Made by a program: the position numbers and the translations under genes
Assembly: GCF_963259705.1 (NCBI RefSeq)
Contig: NC_081846.1
Coordinates: 93,694,641-93,758,640, forward strand
DNA from: Myotis daubentonii
Lineage: Eukaryota; Chordata; Mammalia; Chiroptera; Vespertilionidae
Direction: 5' to 3'
Length of the DNA: 64,000 nucleotides
Notes under the pieces: generated by a model
Told to the model about the DNA's origin: nothing
Databases searched by the model: none
The model's input: the letters and a program-made list of their open reading frames with translations, nothing else
In this document: positions 45,110-56,737 of the stretch, in pieces
Position numbering within the stretch: position 1 is the stretch's first letter
Layout of the letters: every line of letters starts with the position of its first letter

Positions 45110-46365
45110 CTACAGTTGTCCTTTGCTGGGCACCTGGGGCTTTCTGCTTGGTGACTGCTGTACCCGGCCATCGTCCTTGCTCTGCTCATGTCTGTCTAAC
45201 TGCACGACCACAATTGGTTTCAAGAAAATCTTGCCTTATCAGGTGAATTGGGGCAGATTTGCTTAGCAAAACTATGCATTGCCCCATAGCAATCCCTAGT
45301 GGGAAGGGGACAGGTTCTTATTTAAAAAAACAGTCGTTGGTTGATTAGACATCCCTACCATTTGCACAGAAGCTTTCCTCTGAGGGAGGAGGCAGCTAAG
45401 TTGGGTTCAGAACAGAAAACGTAGTCCCAGTGTCTACAAGAGCCTTAGTAAGTTCTCCTTCTTATGGTAATTTTAATTTCTCCTAAATTACCAGTGAGGA
45501 GGACAAACATCCTCACAGAGTTCTTGGAGCAACCATATGCTTGCTTCTGCTTCTCTTCCCTTCCTAAATCCCATCTCAGCTTTCTGTAATCCTTCTTAAG
45601 GCGACCTGACTGTCTACAATAAAAAAAGACTCCTCTGCACGTTTCCCAGCAAACCCTACTTAGTAATTCTATTGCTTTTGCTCCCAGAAACCAGTAGGTA
45701 TGTTAATTGGAGCAGGTCAGAATAGCCAGGCTCACATGTTCTAATCGTTAAATTAAACTCCTTTTTGAACCCATCAGAGTCCTGGAGAAAATAGGGGAGA
45801 TGTGTAGGTATATTTCTTAATTCTATTCTAGTCCAAGGAATATATGTAATCACTGGGTCCCCTCTGCCTGGGACTGGCTTTTCCCTGAAGGGAGATGCTA
45901 GAATTCCTAGATTATTCTTGTCTACATTTTTTAAAATATATTTTTACTGATTTCAGAGAGGAATGGAGAGGAAGAGAGAGAGAAACATCAATGATGAGAG
46001 AGAATCATTGATCGGCTGCCTCCTGCACACCCCCAACTGGGATCGAGCCCACAACCGGGCAATGTATCTTTGACTGGACTCAACTAGGGACCCTTCAGTC
46101 TGCAGGCTGACAATCTATCCACTCAGCCAAACCACCTAGGGCTCCTTATCTACTTTTTTATTCCTATTTTCCCTTAGATCAGTAGAGAGTGGTAGTGGAG
46201 GAGATACAGAGGATATAGAAGGGAAAGGAAGAAGGGGGGGGCAACTCCAAACAAGAAAGCTCAGAGAGCAAAGGGTATAGTAGAGGAGCTATAGAAGGGG
46301 AGGAAATGTTAGGGGCAGAAATAGAATATTTCGGACTAGGTACAGTTATGGGAAATAGTATCATG
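45110..46365 (-). pseudogene. Class I ERV gag remnant
   Basis: A minus-strand frame at 45656-45853 reads as the N-terminal capsid region of gamma-type Gag. Telling pieces are YIPWTRIELR, FKKEFNLTIRTCEPGYSDLL and QLTYLLV. A proline/serine-rich frame upstream (46179-46364) fits the matrix-p12 region. It is interrupted by a VES SINE (45927-46142) and many stops. I cannot define the ends; 45110-45655 is assigned only by continuity. Confidence 0.5.
45927..46142 (-). mobile_element. VES-type SINE
   Basis: Read on the minus strand: AGCCCTAGGTGGTTTGGCTG head, B box, and an A-rich tail at the left end. Confidence 0.9.
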
Positions 46366-46369
46366 CTCT

Positions 46370-46790
46370 ATTAACCATGAGTGCCTTGTTCTGGTTAAAG
46401 AAAGGACATTCTGACCTGGCAGGGAGTAGTACGCACATCCCTGGGACCTGGGAGTCAACCTTGGAATGTGGTCAATTCTCACTCAAGAACTGCCTAAAAT
46501 CATGGAAAGATTAACAACCTTGTTGCCCAAACAATGGAGTCCCACCCCAGCCTCCTACTTCCCCAGGCCTGTCATTCCTACTTCCCCATGTAATCCTTGT
46601 CCTACCCTGTACACGCAGCTGGCTTGTGGGGGGTGCAGAGCAGATTTTTGTGGATGAGCTGCTGCTCTCTCATGCTGCTGGCAGGATTGGAATAAACGCT
46701 CATATATGATTCAACCCTGTCTCTGCTTAGTTGGCTCAAGTAGTGACAGACAGCCTAGACCCATTGGTTGTTCGGTTGTAGAATCAGGTA
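46370..46790 (+). repeat. Possible ERV LTR
   Basis: It has a plus-strand poly-A signal GGAATAAACGCTC near 46690 followed by a GT-rich U5-like stretch. Ends and TSD are not defined. Its orientation is opposite to the gag remnant on its left, so the two need not belong together. Confidence 0.4.
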
Positions 46791-46943
46791 TTGGCATTTA
46801 TTAGTTAAAGAAGCCTTATTTAGTTCAGAAACAATCTCTAAAATTTCTTAAATTCTTTTTTTTTAAAGAAAATTTATCTGTGCTTCTTCTAGAAACTTCT
46901 AATTTTCAATCAAGACATGCGTCTCATTAATTCATTTTGCTTC

Positions 46944-47153
46944 TTTTTAAATATATTTTGATTGATTTCAGAGAGGAAGGGAGAGAGAGAGAGAGAGAGA
47001 TGATGATGAGATAGAATCACTGATAGGCTGCCTCCTGCACACCCCACACTGGGGATCAAGCCCACAATCTGAGCATGTGCCCTGACCGGGAATCAAACTG
47101 TGACCTCCTGGTTCATAGGTCAACACACAACCACTGAGCCATGCTGGCCAGCA
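46944..47153 (-). mobile_element. VES-type SINE
   Basis: Minus-strand head GCTGGCCAGCATGGCTCAGT at the right end, GA-rich body, A-tail at the left end. Confidence 0.9.
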
Positions 47154-47329
47154 GGAGTCATCTTTAGTTGATACCACTTCTACTTAAATCTTCCCATTTC
47201 TGTAAGTACTTGCAAGTAAAGGCTTCCTTTTAATTCTGTATCTGCAGGTGTTATAGAATACTAAGAAGCTAGAAAAATTCCAACACAAGCAGAATAGGGA
47301 AACTAAGACAGACAGTTAAGCAGTAGTTT

Positions 47330-47945
47330 GCAGCCACCCAGTAAATCCTATCTCCCCTAACCCAAGGACACTTAAGAGTAAATGGTTTGCACTTCTCCTC
47401 CCCAACCAGAGGGAAAATAGCTTAAATCACCCCACTCAGGGAGACAGATAACAGAAATCCAATTAGTGCCATTTGCCAGCCACACCCAAGGACAGACAAA
47501 TTAAGGGAATAATCTCATTTGGTACGTCAGCATAAAGCTGATGAATATTCTATTGACCAGCCCCTAAGTGCCCCCTAAATGCCCAGCCTTTCAAACCCCT
47601 GAAAATGAAGGTCCCAGCAGCTTCTCCTTCCAGGGAGCACACTGCCAATTCCTTCCCCCTCTCCTCCACCTCCTCCCGCACAAATCCCAAACCTCTCCGC
47701 GACCCCAGGAGACTTGCAAGCAGGGGAGCAATGGGCAGCGGGGGCAGCTCATCCGGGCTCACCCCCTGAACCTGTCACCACGGCCCTTTTCTCTGGCTTC
47801 CCAGGGAGCCAGCGCAGCCCAGCCTGGGCTCTCCCGTCCTTCTTGGACTGTCCTAAGTGTGTTTTTGCTGTAGTCAATAAATTCCTGCTTGCTTTTCTAC
47901 ACTTTGTCTCTTAATTGAAAACTTTCCTTCCAAAATACAAGAATT
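47330..47945 (+). repeat. Class I ERV 5' LTR with start of leader
   Basis: A plus-strand AATAAATTCCTGCTTGC (near 47877) and the following U5-like text fit a gamma-type LTR. The next text, TTGAGGTCTCATCTGGCCC near 47943, looks like a decayed primer-binding site. 47946-48463 may be leader sequence but has no recognised gene. Confidence 0.5.
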
Positions 47946-48463
47946 GAGGTCTCATCTGGCCCATAACACAAGAGTATTAATAGGGGCAAGGGGCCAGAAG
48001 TTTCTGGCCGCGGAGGCACAATTTCCCATATTAATTTCATTTTGGGATCTGCAGAGTCTGAACAAAATTTCTAGGGATATTGTGTAGGGGGTCAGAAAGT
48101 GCTGCTTATGGGTTGAGCGCCAACAGCTGCCACTTCGAGTTGCATCAAACCCTCTTCCATGTCTCAGCTTCTCCCTGGCTTCTCATACAGCCATGAGAAT
48201 TCAGAGTGCTATGTAACCAGCCTTCATGTGTGTGTCCCTGGTCAAGTCAATTATTTAATCAGAGTTGAATTGAAATTCCTTATGGGGCTCCAAAAATTCT
48301 TAGTCACTTCAGAATACCCAAGATTTGAGGAGTGAGGTATTGGAGTTGAACGAGTTCAGGCTCTCTTTTATCTAGCAAAAGGGTTTTTGTTCAAACTCTC
48401 AAAAAGCAATTCCCATTGACAGCCAAACATCAAAACCAGTCACCTATTTTTCTCTGAGTTTTT

Positions 48464-48678
48464 CTTTAAATATATTTTTATTGATTTCAGAGAGGAAGGG
48501 AAAGGGAAGGAGAGATAGAAACATCAATGATGAGAGAGAATCATTGATCAGCTGCTTCCTGCACACCCCCTATTGGGGATCAGGCCCGCAACCTGGGCAT
48601 AAGCCCTGACTGGGAATTGAACCATGACCTCTGAGTTCATAGGTCAATGCTCAATCACTGAGCCACACTGGCCGGGCT
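48464..48678 (-). mobile_element. VES-type SINE with 14-bp TSD
   Basis: Exact flanks TTCTCTGAGTTTTT at 48450-48463 and 48679-48692. The head is AGCCCGGCCAGTGTGGCTCA on the minus strand. Confidence 0.93.
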
Positions 48679-49087
48679 TTCTCTGAGTTTTTAACTCTTA
48701 CCTTTAGCCTGGGTTTTTTCAACCTTTAACCTTTAGTTCTATTTAAAGGATTTAAAAAATTAAAAAAAAAAAACAAAAAAAAAACACAGCTCAAATAAAG
48801 TCAGGCTTCTGTCCTTAAAACAGGGTTATTTGAGCCAAACTGATCACAATTGCTTGGAAGCAAGATCTTAATGGATTGAGAAAATGGCAGTTTTGTACCT
48901 TATTTTATATATTACATTCAAAGAGAAGAAGGCATGAGAAAGTTACATGAAAGTCATTGGTAATAGATTATGGAAACGGGAAAAAGCAAAGAAGGGGAAA
49001 TTTCTGGGCTTGGATGAAAAGTAAAAGGAACAGAAACACACTCCTTTTGCATAGGTGCTTATAGGATAGGTGGGAAAAGACAACGTG

Positions 49088-49301
49088 GCCCAGCCGGCGA
49101 GGCTCAGTGGTTGAGGGTCAACTATGAACCAGGAGGTCACAGTTTGATTCCCAGTTAGGGCACATGCCCGGGTTGCAGGCTCAATCCTCAGTGTGGGGTG
49201 TGCAGGAGGCAGCCAATCAATGATCCTCTCTCATCATTGATGTTTCTATCTCTCTCCCCCTTCCTCTCTGAAATCAATAAAAATACTCTAAAAAGAAAAA
49301 A
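49088..49301 (+). mobile_element. VES-type SINE
   Basis: GCCCAGCCGGCGAGGCTCAG head, body ending AATCAATAAAAATAC. Short TSD AAAAGACAA on both sides. Confidence 0.9.
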
Positions 49302-49580
49302 AAAAGACAATACAGCAGACTCAGTTAAGGTGAAGATTGATTTTTGGCAAGAAAAATATCATCCCAGATCATGACTGCCTGCCATGACCTGCTTTTAGTT
49401 AGAAATTTTTAATTTCAGGCCATCCTGTGTGGTTCCTTTAGGTCTCTGAGTCTGTACGGCTGCCATGCAGGCCTCCTCTGAGCTGTCAGGTTTAGTGTGT
49501 GGCCTTTTTTTGTCCACACTGGGTGATGGGCATGTGGATGTTTATTGTAATTTTGTGTATGTTTTAAATTTTTCATAACT

Positions 49581-49800
49581 TTTTTAAAAAATATATTTTA
49601 TTGATTTTTTACAGAGAGGAAGGTAGAGGGATAGAGAGTTAGAAACATCGATGAGAGAGAAACATCGATCAGCTGCCTCCTGCACACTCCCCACCAGGGA
49701 TGTGACCGCAACCAAGGTACATGCCCTTGACCAGAATTGAACCTGGGACCCTTGAGTCTGCAAGCTGATGCTCTATCCACTGAGCCAAACCAGTTAGGGC
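49581..49800 (-). mobile_element. VES-type SINE
   Basis: Minus-strand head GCCCTAACTGGTTTGGCTCA; A-rich tail at the left end. Confidence 0.92.
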
Positions 49801-49959
49801 GACTTTTTGTAAGTGGACATTATGTTCTATAATTTAATTATTTTATAGAGAATAAGTTTAAAATAAGTTTGACTGGATTTATGAACTTTAAGTTAAAAAT
49901 TAAAAACTTATAAATGTTTCCAAATGATATTTGACCATGGCTACAACTATGGTCTATGG

Positions 49960-50175
49960 CAGTGATGGTGAACCTTTTGAGCTCGGCATGTCAGCATTTT
50001 GAAAAACCCTAACTTAACTCTGGTGCCATGTCACCTATAGAAATTTTTTGATATTTGCAACCATAGTAAAACAGAGACTTATATTTTTGATATTTATTTT
50101 ATATATTTAAATGCCATTTAACAAAGAAAATCAACCAAAAAAATGAGTTCGCGTGTCATAGGTTCTCCATCACTG
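49960..50175. mobile_element. 216-bp non-autonomous hAT element with exact 8-bp TSD
   Basis: The same family as 10053-10286 in opposite orientation: ends CAGTGATGGTGAACCT and AGGTTCTCCATCACTG. TSD GTCTATGG at 49952-49959 and 50176-50183. 50184-50784 has no recognised gene. Confidence 0.95.
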
Positions 50176-52083
50176 GTCTATGGCTACATAACAAACTACC
50201 CCCCAAAACTTGGAGGCTTTAAACTGACTTATTTCCATGATGCTATGGGTGCTTGGGCTTAGCTTTTTCACATAGCAACTGGACCTTAATATAACCCACA
50301 CAGAATTTCTCAAAGTCATGGGGCCAGTCCAGATTCAAGGGGAGAGGGGACAGACACCCCCTCTTGATAAGAGGGGCCGTTTGCACACAGGGACAGATCA
50401 CTGGCACCATCTTACCTGTCCATCTGCTACAGCTACATATCCTTCAACAAAGTAGACTCACTTTCTCCTGGGTGACCACCTGGCCTAGATGGCCTTGACT
50501 TTGTTGCTAGAGAAACAGAGATACTGGTGTCTTATCTGACCAAAGGAAGCTGGATAGAATAGCCTTTGAAAACATCCCTTCCAAAGATGTGAGTCTGTGG
50601 CCTCCACTATCTTAAAAGTGCTTTCAATTAAAAATGCTTTTAATCTATTCTTTAAACTCACAACCTAAAAAAATGGGAACACCTTTCCCTCTAATACCAG
50701 ACTTTAAATTTTAAACTATGTTTATTGATCTTTTACTGCTACAGTGACGTAAGAATCAACAGACTTAGGTGTAAACTGGTCAAGACAGTGGAGTTGTTAA
50801 TGCTGTGGTCACCTTCTCCCTCAACCACATCAAGATTACAACTAAATTTTAGAACAAACACCCATGAAAACCACTAGCTGAACAGAACTCCTATAACTAA
50901 GGATGTAAAGAAGAAGCCACATCAAAGCTGGTAGGAGGAGCAGAGACACAAAATCAAAAGGAGATCTTGGCTGTGGGGGTGCCCCCTGAGAAGTGAGGGG
51001 TCCAAGTATCACACCGGACACCCACCCCAGAGCACCAGTGCTGCTGATAAGAGTTCCCATAACTTCTGGCTGTGACCAGCAGTAGGAATTGTGGCTGAGT
51101 AAGACAGGGCAGCTGGAGTTGCAGGCATTACTTTTAAAGGGCCCATGCACAAACTTACTTGGAGTCACTCATTCTGAGTTCCAGAGCTGGACAGCAGCTC
51201 AAAAAGTGCCAGTAACATGTGAGGAAGAACTGAAGTACCTGCATCAGGGAGGAGGCTGGAGGTGCATATTTCTCCCAGAGAGAAGGCTGGCAGAGGCAAT
51301 AGATCCTTTGATGAACCCTCACCCCACCCAGCTTGCAGGCACTGGTGGGAACCAAATCTGAGTCTCCATCAAACTCACCCCACTTTGTTAATTTCCTGAG
51401 AACCAGATTCACCCGACTGGTGCAAAGGCAGAAAACTGTTTTAGCAGCTGTCACTCACAAGCAACCAGCCTCAGCCCATGCAGTGGGCTTTCCTAAAATA
51501 TCTAAAAGGCCCACAAACCCAAACAAGCAGTGGCTGGCCTCCGTGTGCCCCATGCCTCTTGCTAACTGTTCTCTGCACGAGTGGCAGCCAGCCTCAGTTC
51601 ACAGCATACCCTTTCCCAGGCACCCCCAAGTCCAGCACCTTCAGCAAGTAACCTCAGATCACTTTGTAGCTCCTACCTGAGTGGGGAGAGTTAGAAGCTG
51701 ACCTTGGCCTACACAAAAAAATGTTCCCAAGAGGCCCAGAACCAACACACATGGTGGCCGCTTCAGACCACACCAGACCACCAACAAATGTCACACCCAA
51801 AGGGTGGACTCAGACGGACCCAGAGCCTCTCTAAAGCAAATCTCACTCCATGGGGTGAGACCCCTCATTACAGTTCATCCACTGTAACCACAGCCAGTTT
51901 TCATAACCAGTCAGTCTGAAGATCAATCCCACCCAATGATGTTCCAACAGCAATCAAGGAGGGCACACAAGGGACATACCTAGAGTACCCAACTCAGGTG
52001 ACAGGGAGTCTGTGCCACTGGGCCCCAAAGAACACTTACTACAGAAGGCTGCGCTGCCAAGATCGGGAGAAATAGAAGATCTA

Positions 52084-52309
52084 GCCCTAGCTGGTTTGGC
52101 TCACTGGATAGAGTGTCGGCCTGGGGACTGAAGGGTCCCAGGTTCGATTCCGGTCAAGGGCATGTACCTTGGTTGCAGGCACATCCCCAGTAAGGGTTGT
52201 GCAGGAGGCAGCTGATCGATGCTTTTCTCTCATTGATGTTTCTAACTCTCTCTCCCTCTCCCTTCCTCTCTGTAAAAAATCAATAAAATATATTTTAAAA
52301 AAAGAGAAA
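52084..52309 (+). mobile_element. VES-type SINE with 16-bp TSD
   Basis: Exact flanks AGAAATAGAAGATCTA at 52068-52083 and 52310-52325. It is the cleanest VES copy here: CTAGCTGGTTTGGCTCACTG head, B box GGTTCGATTCC, tail AATAAAATATATTTTAAAAA. Confidence 0.95.
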
Positions 52310-53142
52310 AGAAATAGAAGATCTACCTAATACATAGAAACAAGCACAAAAATAAGAAAAAATGAGAAGACAAGAAGCATATCCCAAATAGAAGAACAGA
52401 ATAAAGCTCTAGAAAAAGAACTAAACAAAATGGAGGCAAACAACTACCAAATACAGAGTTCAAAATAGTGATTATTAGGATGCTTAATGAACTTAGGAGT
52501 AAACTAGATCAACTAAGTGAGAACATACACAGAAAGAGAAACCTAAAAAATAAGTCAGCAATAATGAATACAATATCTGAAATGAAGAGTTCATTAGGTA
52601 GGATCATCAGCACATTAGATGAAACAAAGAACTGAATCAGCAATTTGGAAGACAAAGTGGCAGAAAATACTGAATTTAAATGACAAAAAGGAAAAAAAAA
52701 ATTTAAGGTAGCTTAAGGGACGTTTGGGCAACACCAAACATACCAAGATTTACATCTCAAGAGTACCAAAAGGAATTAAAAACTTATTTGAAGACAGAAA
52801 GTAATTGAAGATAACACAGATAAAGAAAGCATATACCATGCTCATGGATAAAAAGAATATCATTAAAATAATAACTGAAAACTTCTCTAGCCTGGCAAAT
52901 AAAATAGACATACAAATCCAGGAAGTGCAGAAAGTCCCAAACAGGATGAACCCAAAGAGGCCCACACCAAGATACATAATATTGAAATGCCAAAGGTTAA
53001 TGACTAAGAGAGAATCTTAAAATTAGCAAGAGAAAAGCAGTTAGTTACCTACAAGGGAGTTCCCATAAGACTGTCAGCTGATTTTTAAAAGAAAATTTTC
53101 AGGCCAGAAGGGATTGGCAGGAAATATTCAAAGTGATCGATA

Positions 53143-53376
53143 CCTAACTGCTCCCCTGCTGGCCTGATTACCCACAACTGCCCTCTGCTGCAGGCCAGCA
53201 GGGGAGTTGTTAGGGGGTGATCAGGCAGGCAGGCGAGCGGTTGGGAGCCAGCAGTCCCAGATTGTGGGAGTGTTGTCTGACTGCCAGCAGTCAGACATCC
53301 CCCGAAGGGTCCCAGATTGGAGAGGGTGAAGGCTGGGCTGAGGGACACCCCCCCAGTGCACAAATTGGGCCTCTAG
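53143..53376 (+). mobile_element. Helitron fragment (HeliBat-like)
   Basis: It ends GGGCCTCTAG followed by T, with a reduced 3' hairpin region. The interior has an inverted repeat (CCCCTGCTGGCC near 53152, GGCCAGCAGGGG near 53195). The left end has no TC terminus that I can see, so it may be 5'-truncated. Confidence 0.75.
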
Positions 53377-54281
53377 TACAACAATAATAAACTATCAGAA
53401 ACACATAGTATTAAAAAACCTCACTTGCAATTGCATCAAAAAGAATAAAACACCTAGGAATAAATTTAACCAAAGAGATTAAAGACCTGTACATGGAAAA
53501 TTAAAAGACATTGAAGAAAGAAAGTAATTGAAGATAACACAAATAAAGAAAGCATATACCATGCTCATGGATAAAAAGAATATCATTAAAATCTCCATAC
53601 TAACCAAAGCAAGCTACAGAATAAAAATATCAAGGGCATTTTTCACAGAACCAGAATAAATAATCCTAAATTTTATAGGGAACCCCAAAAAAACCCCCAA
53701 GAGCCAAACAAATCTTGAGAAAGAAGAACAAAGTTGGAGGTATCACATGACTTGTTACCAAATTGTACTACAAGGATATAGTAATCGACAGAGCATGGTA
53801 CTGGCATAAAAACATACACATTGACCAATAGACAGCCCAGAAAGAGTAGACAGCCCAGAAATAAACCCAGGTGTATATGGTCAATTAATCTATGATAAAG
53901 GAGACAAGAATATATAATGGGGTAAAGACAGTTTCTTCACTAAATGGTGTTGGAAAAACTGTACAGACACATGCAAAACATAAAACGAGATCACCTTCTT
54001 ACACCATATACAAAAATAAAGTAACAGTGGATTAAAGACGTAAATGTAAGGCCCAAAACCATAGACTCTTAGAAGAAAACATAGGCAGTAAACTCTTTAA
54101 ACTCACTCAGTAATATTTTTTGGATATATCTGCTGTGGCAAGGAAAACAAAATAAAAAATAAACAAATTGTGACTACATAAAAATAGTTTTTGCACAGCA
54201 AAGGAAATAAACAAAACAAAAATACAACCCATTAAATGAAAGAAGGTATTCACCAATGATACATCTGAGAAAAGGTCACTA

Positions 54282-54932
54282 TCCTATCTAATAATAGACA
54301 AACATGGTAATTGACCGTACCTTTGCTATGCCTCCCATTGGCTAATCAGCGCAATATGCAAATTAACAGCCAACAAAGATGGCGTCCAATTTGCATACTG
54401 CAGGCAGGGCGGGCCAGCACAAGCCGCCATCCGGGCCCCCGTGTGCCACCTAAGCCCAGCCCCCACCCGGGACCCCCGTGTGCAGCCCTGGGCGGCGGGA
54501 CCCTGTGGCCGTGATGGGGATCGTGATCGGAAACCGGGCTGCAGGCAAGGCGACACCCCGGGACCCAGGAGCCACCTTGCCTGCGGCCCGTGATCGTGAT
54601 TGTGATCGGAAAGCAGGGCCACAGGCAAGGCAGTCCCCTGGAATCTAGGAGCCCATCGGCAAGGTCTGCAGGCGAAGCAGCAATCAAGCTATGAGGGGGA
54701 GGGTGGGGGGCGGAAGGAGCTACAGGAGCAGCTCTGGCTGGAGACTGAAGACTCCCGCCAGAGCGAGGAGCAAAGACTGAAGGCTCCAGCCACAGCGAAG
54801 ACTGTGTCCAGAGCGAAGATGGAAGGCAGTGGCCAGAGTGAAGGTCTGGGTCCCGGGTGCCAGAGGAAAACTGGTGCTGGCAGCCAGGGAAAGAAGGCCT
54901 ATTGCACGAATCTTCATGCAGCGGGCCTCTAG
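54282..54932 (+). mobile_element. 651-bp non-autonomous Helitron (HeliBat-like)
   Basis: Starts TCCTATCTAATAATAGAC after an A and ends GCGGGCCTCTAG before a T. The interior is GC-rich, with an imperfect tandem copy of a CGTGATCGGAAACCGGGCTG-type segment near 54527 and 54606. Removing it rejoins L1-D as CACTA|TCCAAAATATA, which matches L1 text, so the boundaries are secure. Confidence 0.92.
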
Positions 54933-54967
54933 TCCAAAATATATAAGGAACTTATTGTATACTAGAG

Positions 54968-55036
54968 CAGCGGTCGCCAACTGGTCGTCCATGGACCACT
55001 GGTGGTCCGTGAGGTCTGAAAGGTTGGCGAACACTG
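54968..55036. mobile_element. 69-bp hAT element with exact 8-bp TSD
   Basis: Ends CAGCGGTCGCCAACT and AGGTTGGCGAACACTG form an imperfect inverted repeat. TSD TACTAGAG at 54960-54967 and 55037-55044. The target was the end of a minus-strand Helitron. Confidence 0.9.
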
Positions 55037-55038
55037 TA

Positions 55039-55350
55039 CTAGAGGTCTGGTGCACAAAATTCATTCACGGGTGCAGTCCCTAGGCCTGGCCTCCGATCAA
55101 AGCACAAGTGTCTGGCGTGGAAGGGCAGGTCCCAGCTGGTCTCCTGGCCCTGGGCAGCACCTGGGCCCCTGTGTCCCCACGTGACCCCCTCGGCCTGAGA
55201 CACAATGCCCGAGTCCCCACGCAGAGATGCAGTGAGTGCGGCCAGACACTGGAGGCCGGGGCACAGTGTGGGCCTCTGGGCCGCCCAGCGGTGCCACACG
55301 GAAACCAGGCAGGCAGCACACTATCTCCCGGCTGGCCTCACAGACCCCCA
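55039..55350 (-). mobile_element. Helitron (HeliBat-like), truncated
   Basis: On the minus strand it ends ...GCACCAGACCTCTAG followed by T. The opposite terminus (TCCTA...) is not found, so the far end near 55350 is approximate. Confidence 0.75.
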
Positions 55351-56491
55351 TGAACTTTATTTCCCCCTCTCACTGGGCTTAGGAGATGATCCATCTGTAA
55401 AAACTTTTGAGGGCCCTCCCTGCTTTTAATAAATTCTCTAATGATGGCCTTCTAATAGCCCTTGATCAAGAAGTAGTATAGAGGAGACTCAAATAAAGGA
55501 GGACAAAGGGGGCAGGAAGTCTTAGTGTTAGTCTTAGTCCTTATCTTATCTACCTTTTACCTCTTTAATTTTTCATTAGCCTATCACAACAAATTTTCCA
55601 GTGAAGCTATTAATATTTTCCTAGCATGTCTAATTAATATTGCTTGAAGGGCAGATTTATATACCTTCTGGTTTACAATATTAGGCCGGGGAATGTTCCC
55701 CAGCGAGACAGTGTTTATTTCCACAATGCGATCCGGTAAGAGGGATGCAGTCACTTCACACCACGCCTGTCCAAAACACACCAGTTGCCTATAAGCGTTT
55801 ACTCATCCCACCGACTCCTGTGTGCTGGCCTGCACGCCGGCAGGGCTTGTCAGCAGGTGTGGGCTGTACAGTCCTGAGTAGAGTTACTGGACATACATAA
55901 TATTCACGCCCATAAACACAGCTCATGCTGGCACCACTGCTTTGAAGCCTGTTTAAAGTGCCAATCTTTTAATCTTGCCAATACATTTCCATATTCTTTC
56001 ATCCAATCGTAGCCTGATCAGGGCTTCACCCACGGGCTTGGCACCTCCGTTCCTGGAATTCCATATCCAGGCGCCTGGGAATTTCTCTTCCTACCCACGA
56101 CCACTTTGCCCACTCTTGTGTAGAAGGGCTTTGGTCCCCAGCAGGGTCAAGGCGAGGAAGCCTGGGTTTCCCTGTTTTCAATCTTGACTTCATCTCACTG
56201 GCCTGGCTGCTGCCCCTGCGACTGCGGGTCAGGCTTCCCAGGGTCATCTCTGCCTTCCAGCTTTTGGAAGTGCTGCTGCAAATAAAGCAGACTTGTTGGG
56301 GTCCTTCGCTGTTGGGGGATCAACACTGGGCCCCTTGGGCACCATTCAGCCTTGTTAGCGTTGTATTCAAACCTTCGTTTTGACCATGTCAATGACATTT
56401 TATTTATCTCGGTTTTCTTAGACCCATCTAAAGCTGTCCACCCCGCTGGGACCAGGCCTGTGACTTTCCTCTCTCTTTCCTCTTTGTTTCA
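55351..56491. other. No gene recognised
   Basis: Mixed AT-rich and GC-rich sequence. 55960-56400 has retroviral-looking minus-strand text (short open frames rich in P, Q and R) but no diagnostic motif. Confidence 0.4.
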
Positions 56492-56508
56492 CCCTTATCA
56501 ATATTTTT

Positions 56509-56720
56509 TAAAATATATTTTTATTGATTTCAGAGAGGAAGGTAGAGGGAGAGAGAGATTGAAACATCAATGATGAGAATCATTGATTGGCTGCCTCCTG
56601 CATGCCCCCTACTGGGGATCAAGCCCCTAACCTGAGCATGTGTCTTTGACCAGAATCAAACCCGGGACATTTCAGTCCGCAGGACAAGACTCTATCCACT
56701 GAGCAAAACCAGCTAGGGCT
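56509..56720 (-). mobile_element. VES-type SINE with 17-bp TSD
   Basis: Flanks CCCTTATCAATATTTTT at 56492-56508 and 56721-56737 match exactly. Head at the right end. Confidence 0.93.
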
Positions 56721-56737
56721 CCCTTATCAATATTTTT

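Larger units (their letters stand above)
50785..54959 (+). mobile_element. L1 retrotransposon D (old, deleted, with nested insertions)
   Basis: It has an L1-type 5' UTR (50785 to about 52340) and ORF1 remnants (about 52450-53142, with ENFSSLANKID and NRMNPKRPTPRYI pieces). A deletion joins ORF1 to the C-terminal part of ORF2 (53377-54281 and 54933-54959). All frames are broken and divergence is high. It hosts a VES SINE (52084-52309) and two Helitrons (to 53376, and 54282-54932). A third Helitron with a hAT element starts at its right end. It also has an internal 73-bp duplication (see findings). Confidence 0.8.
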
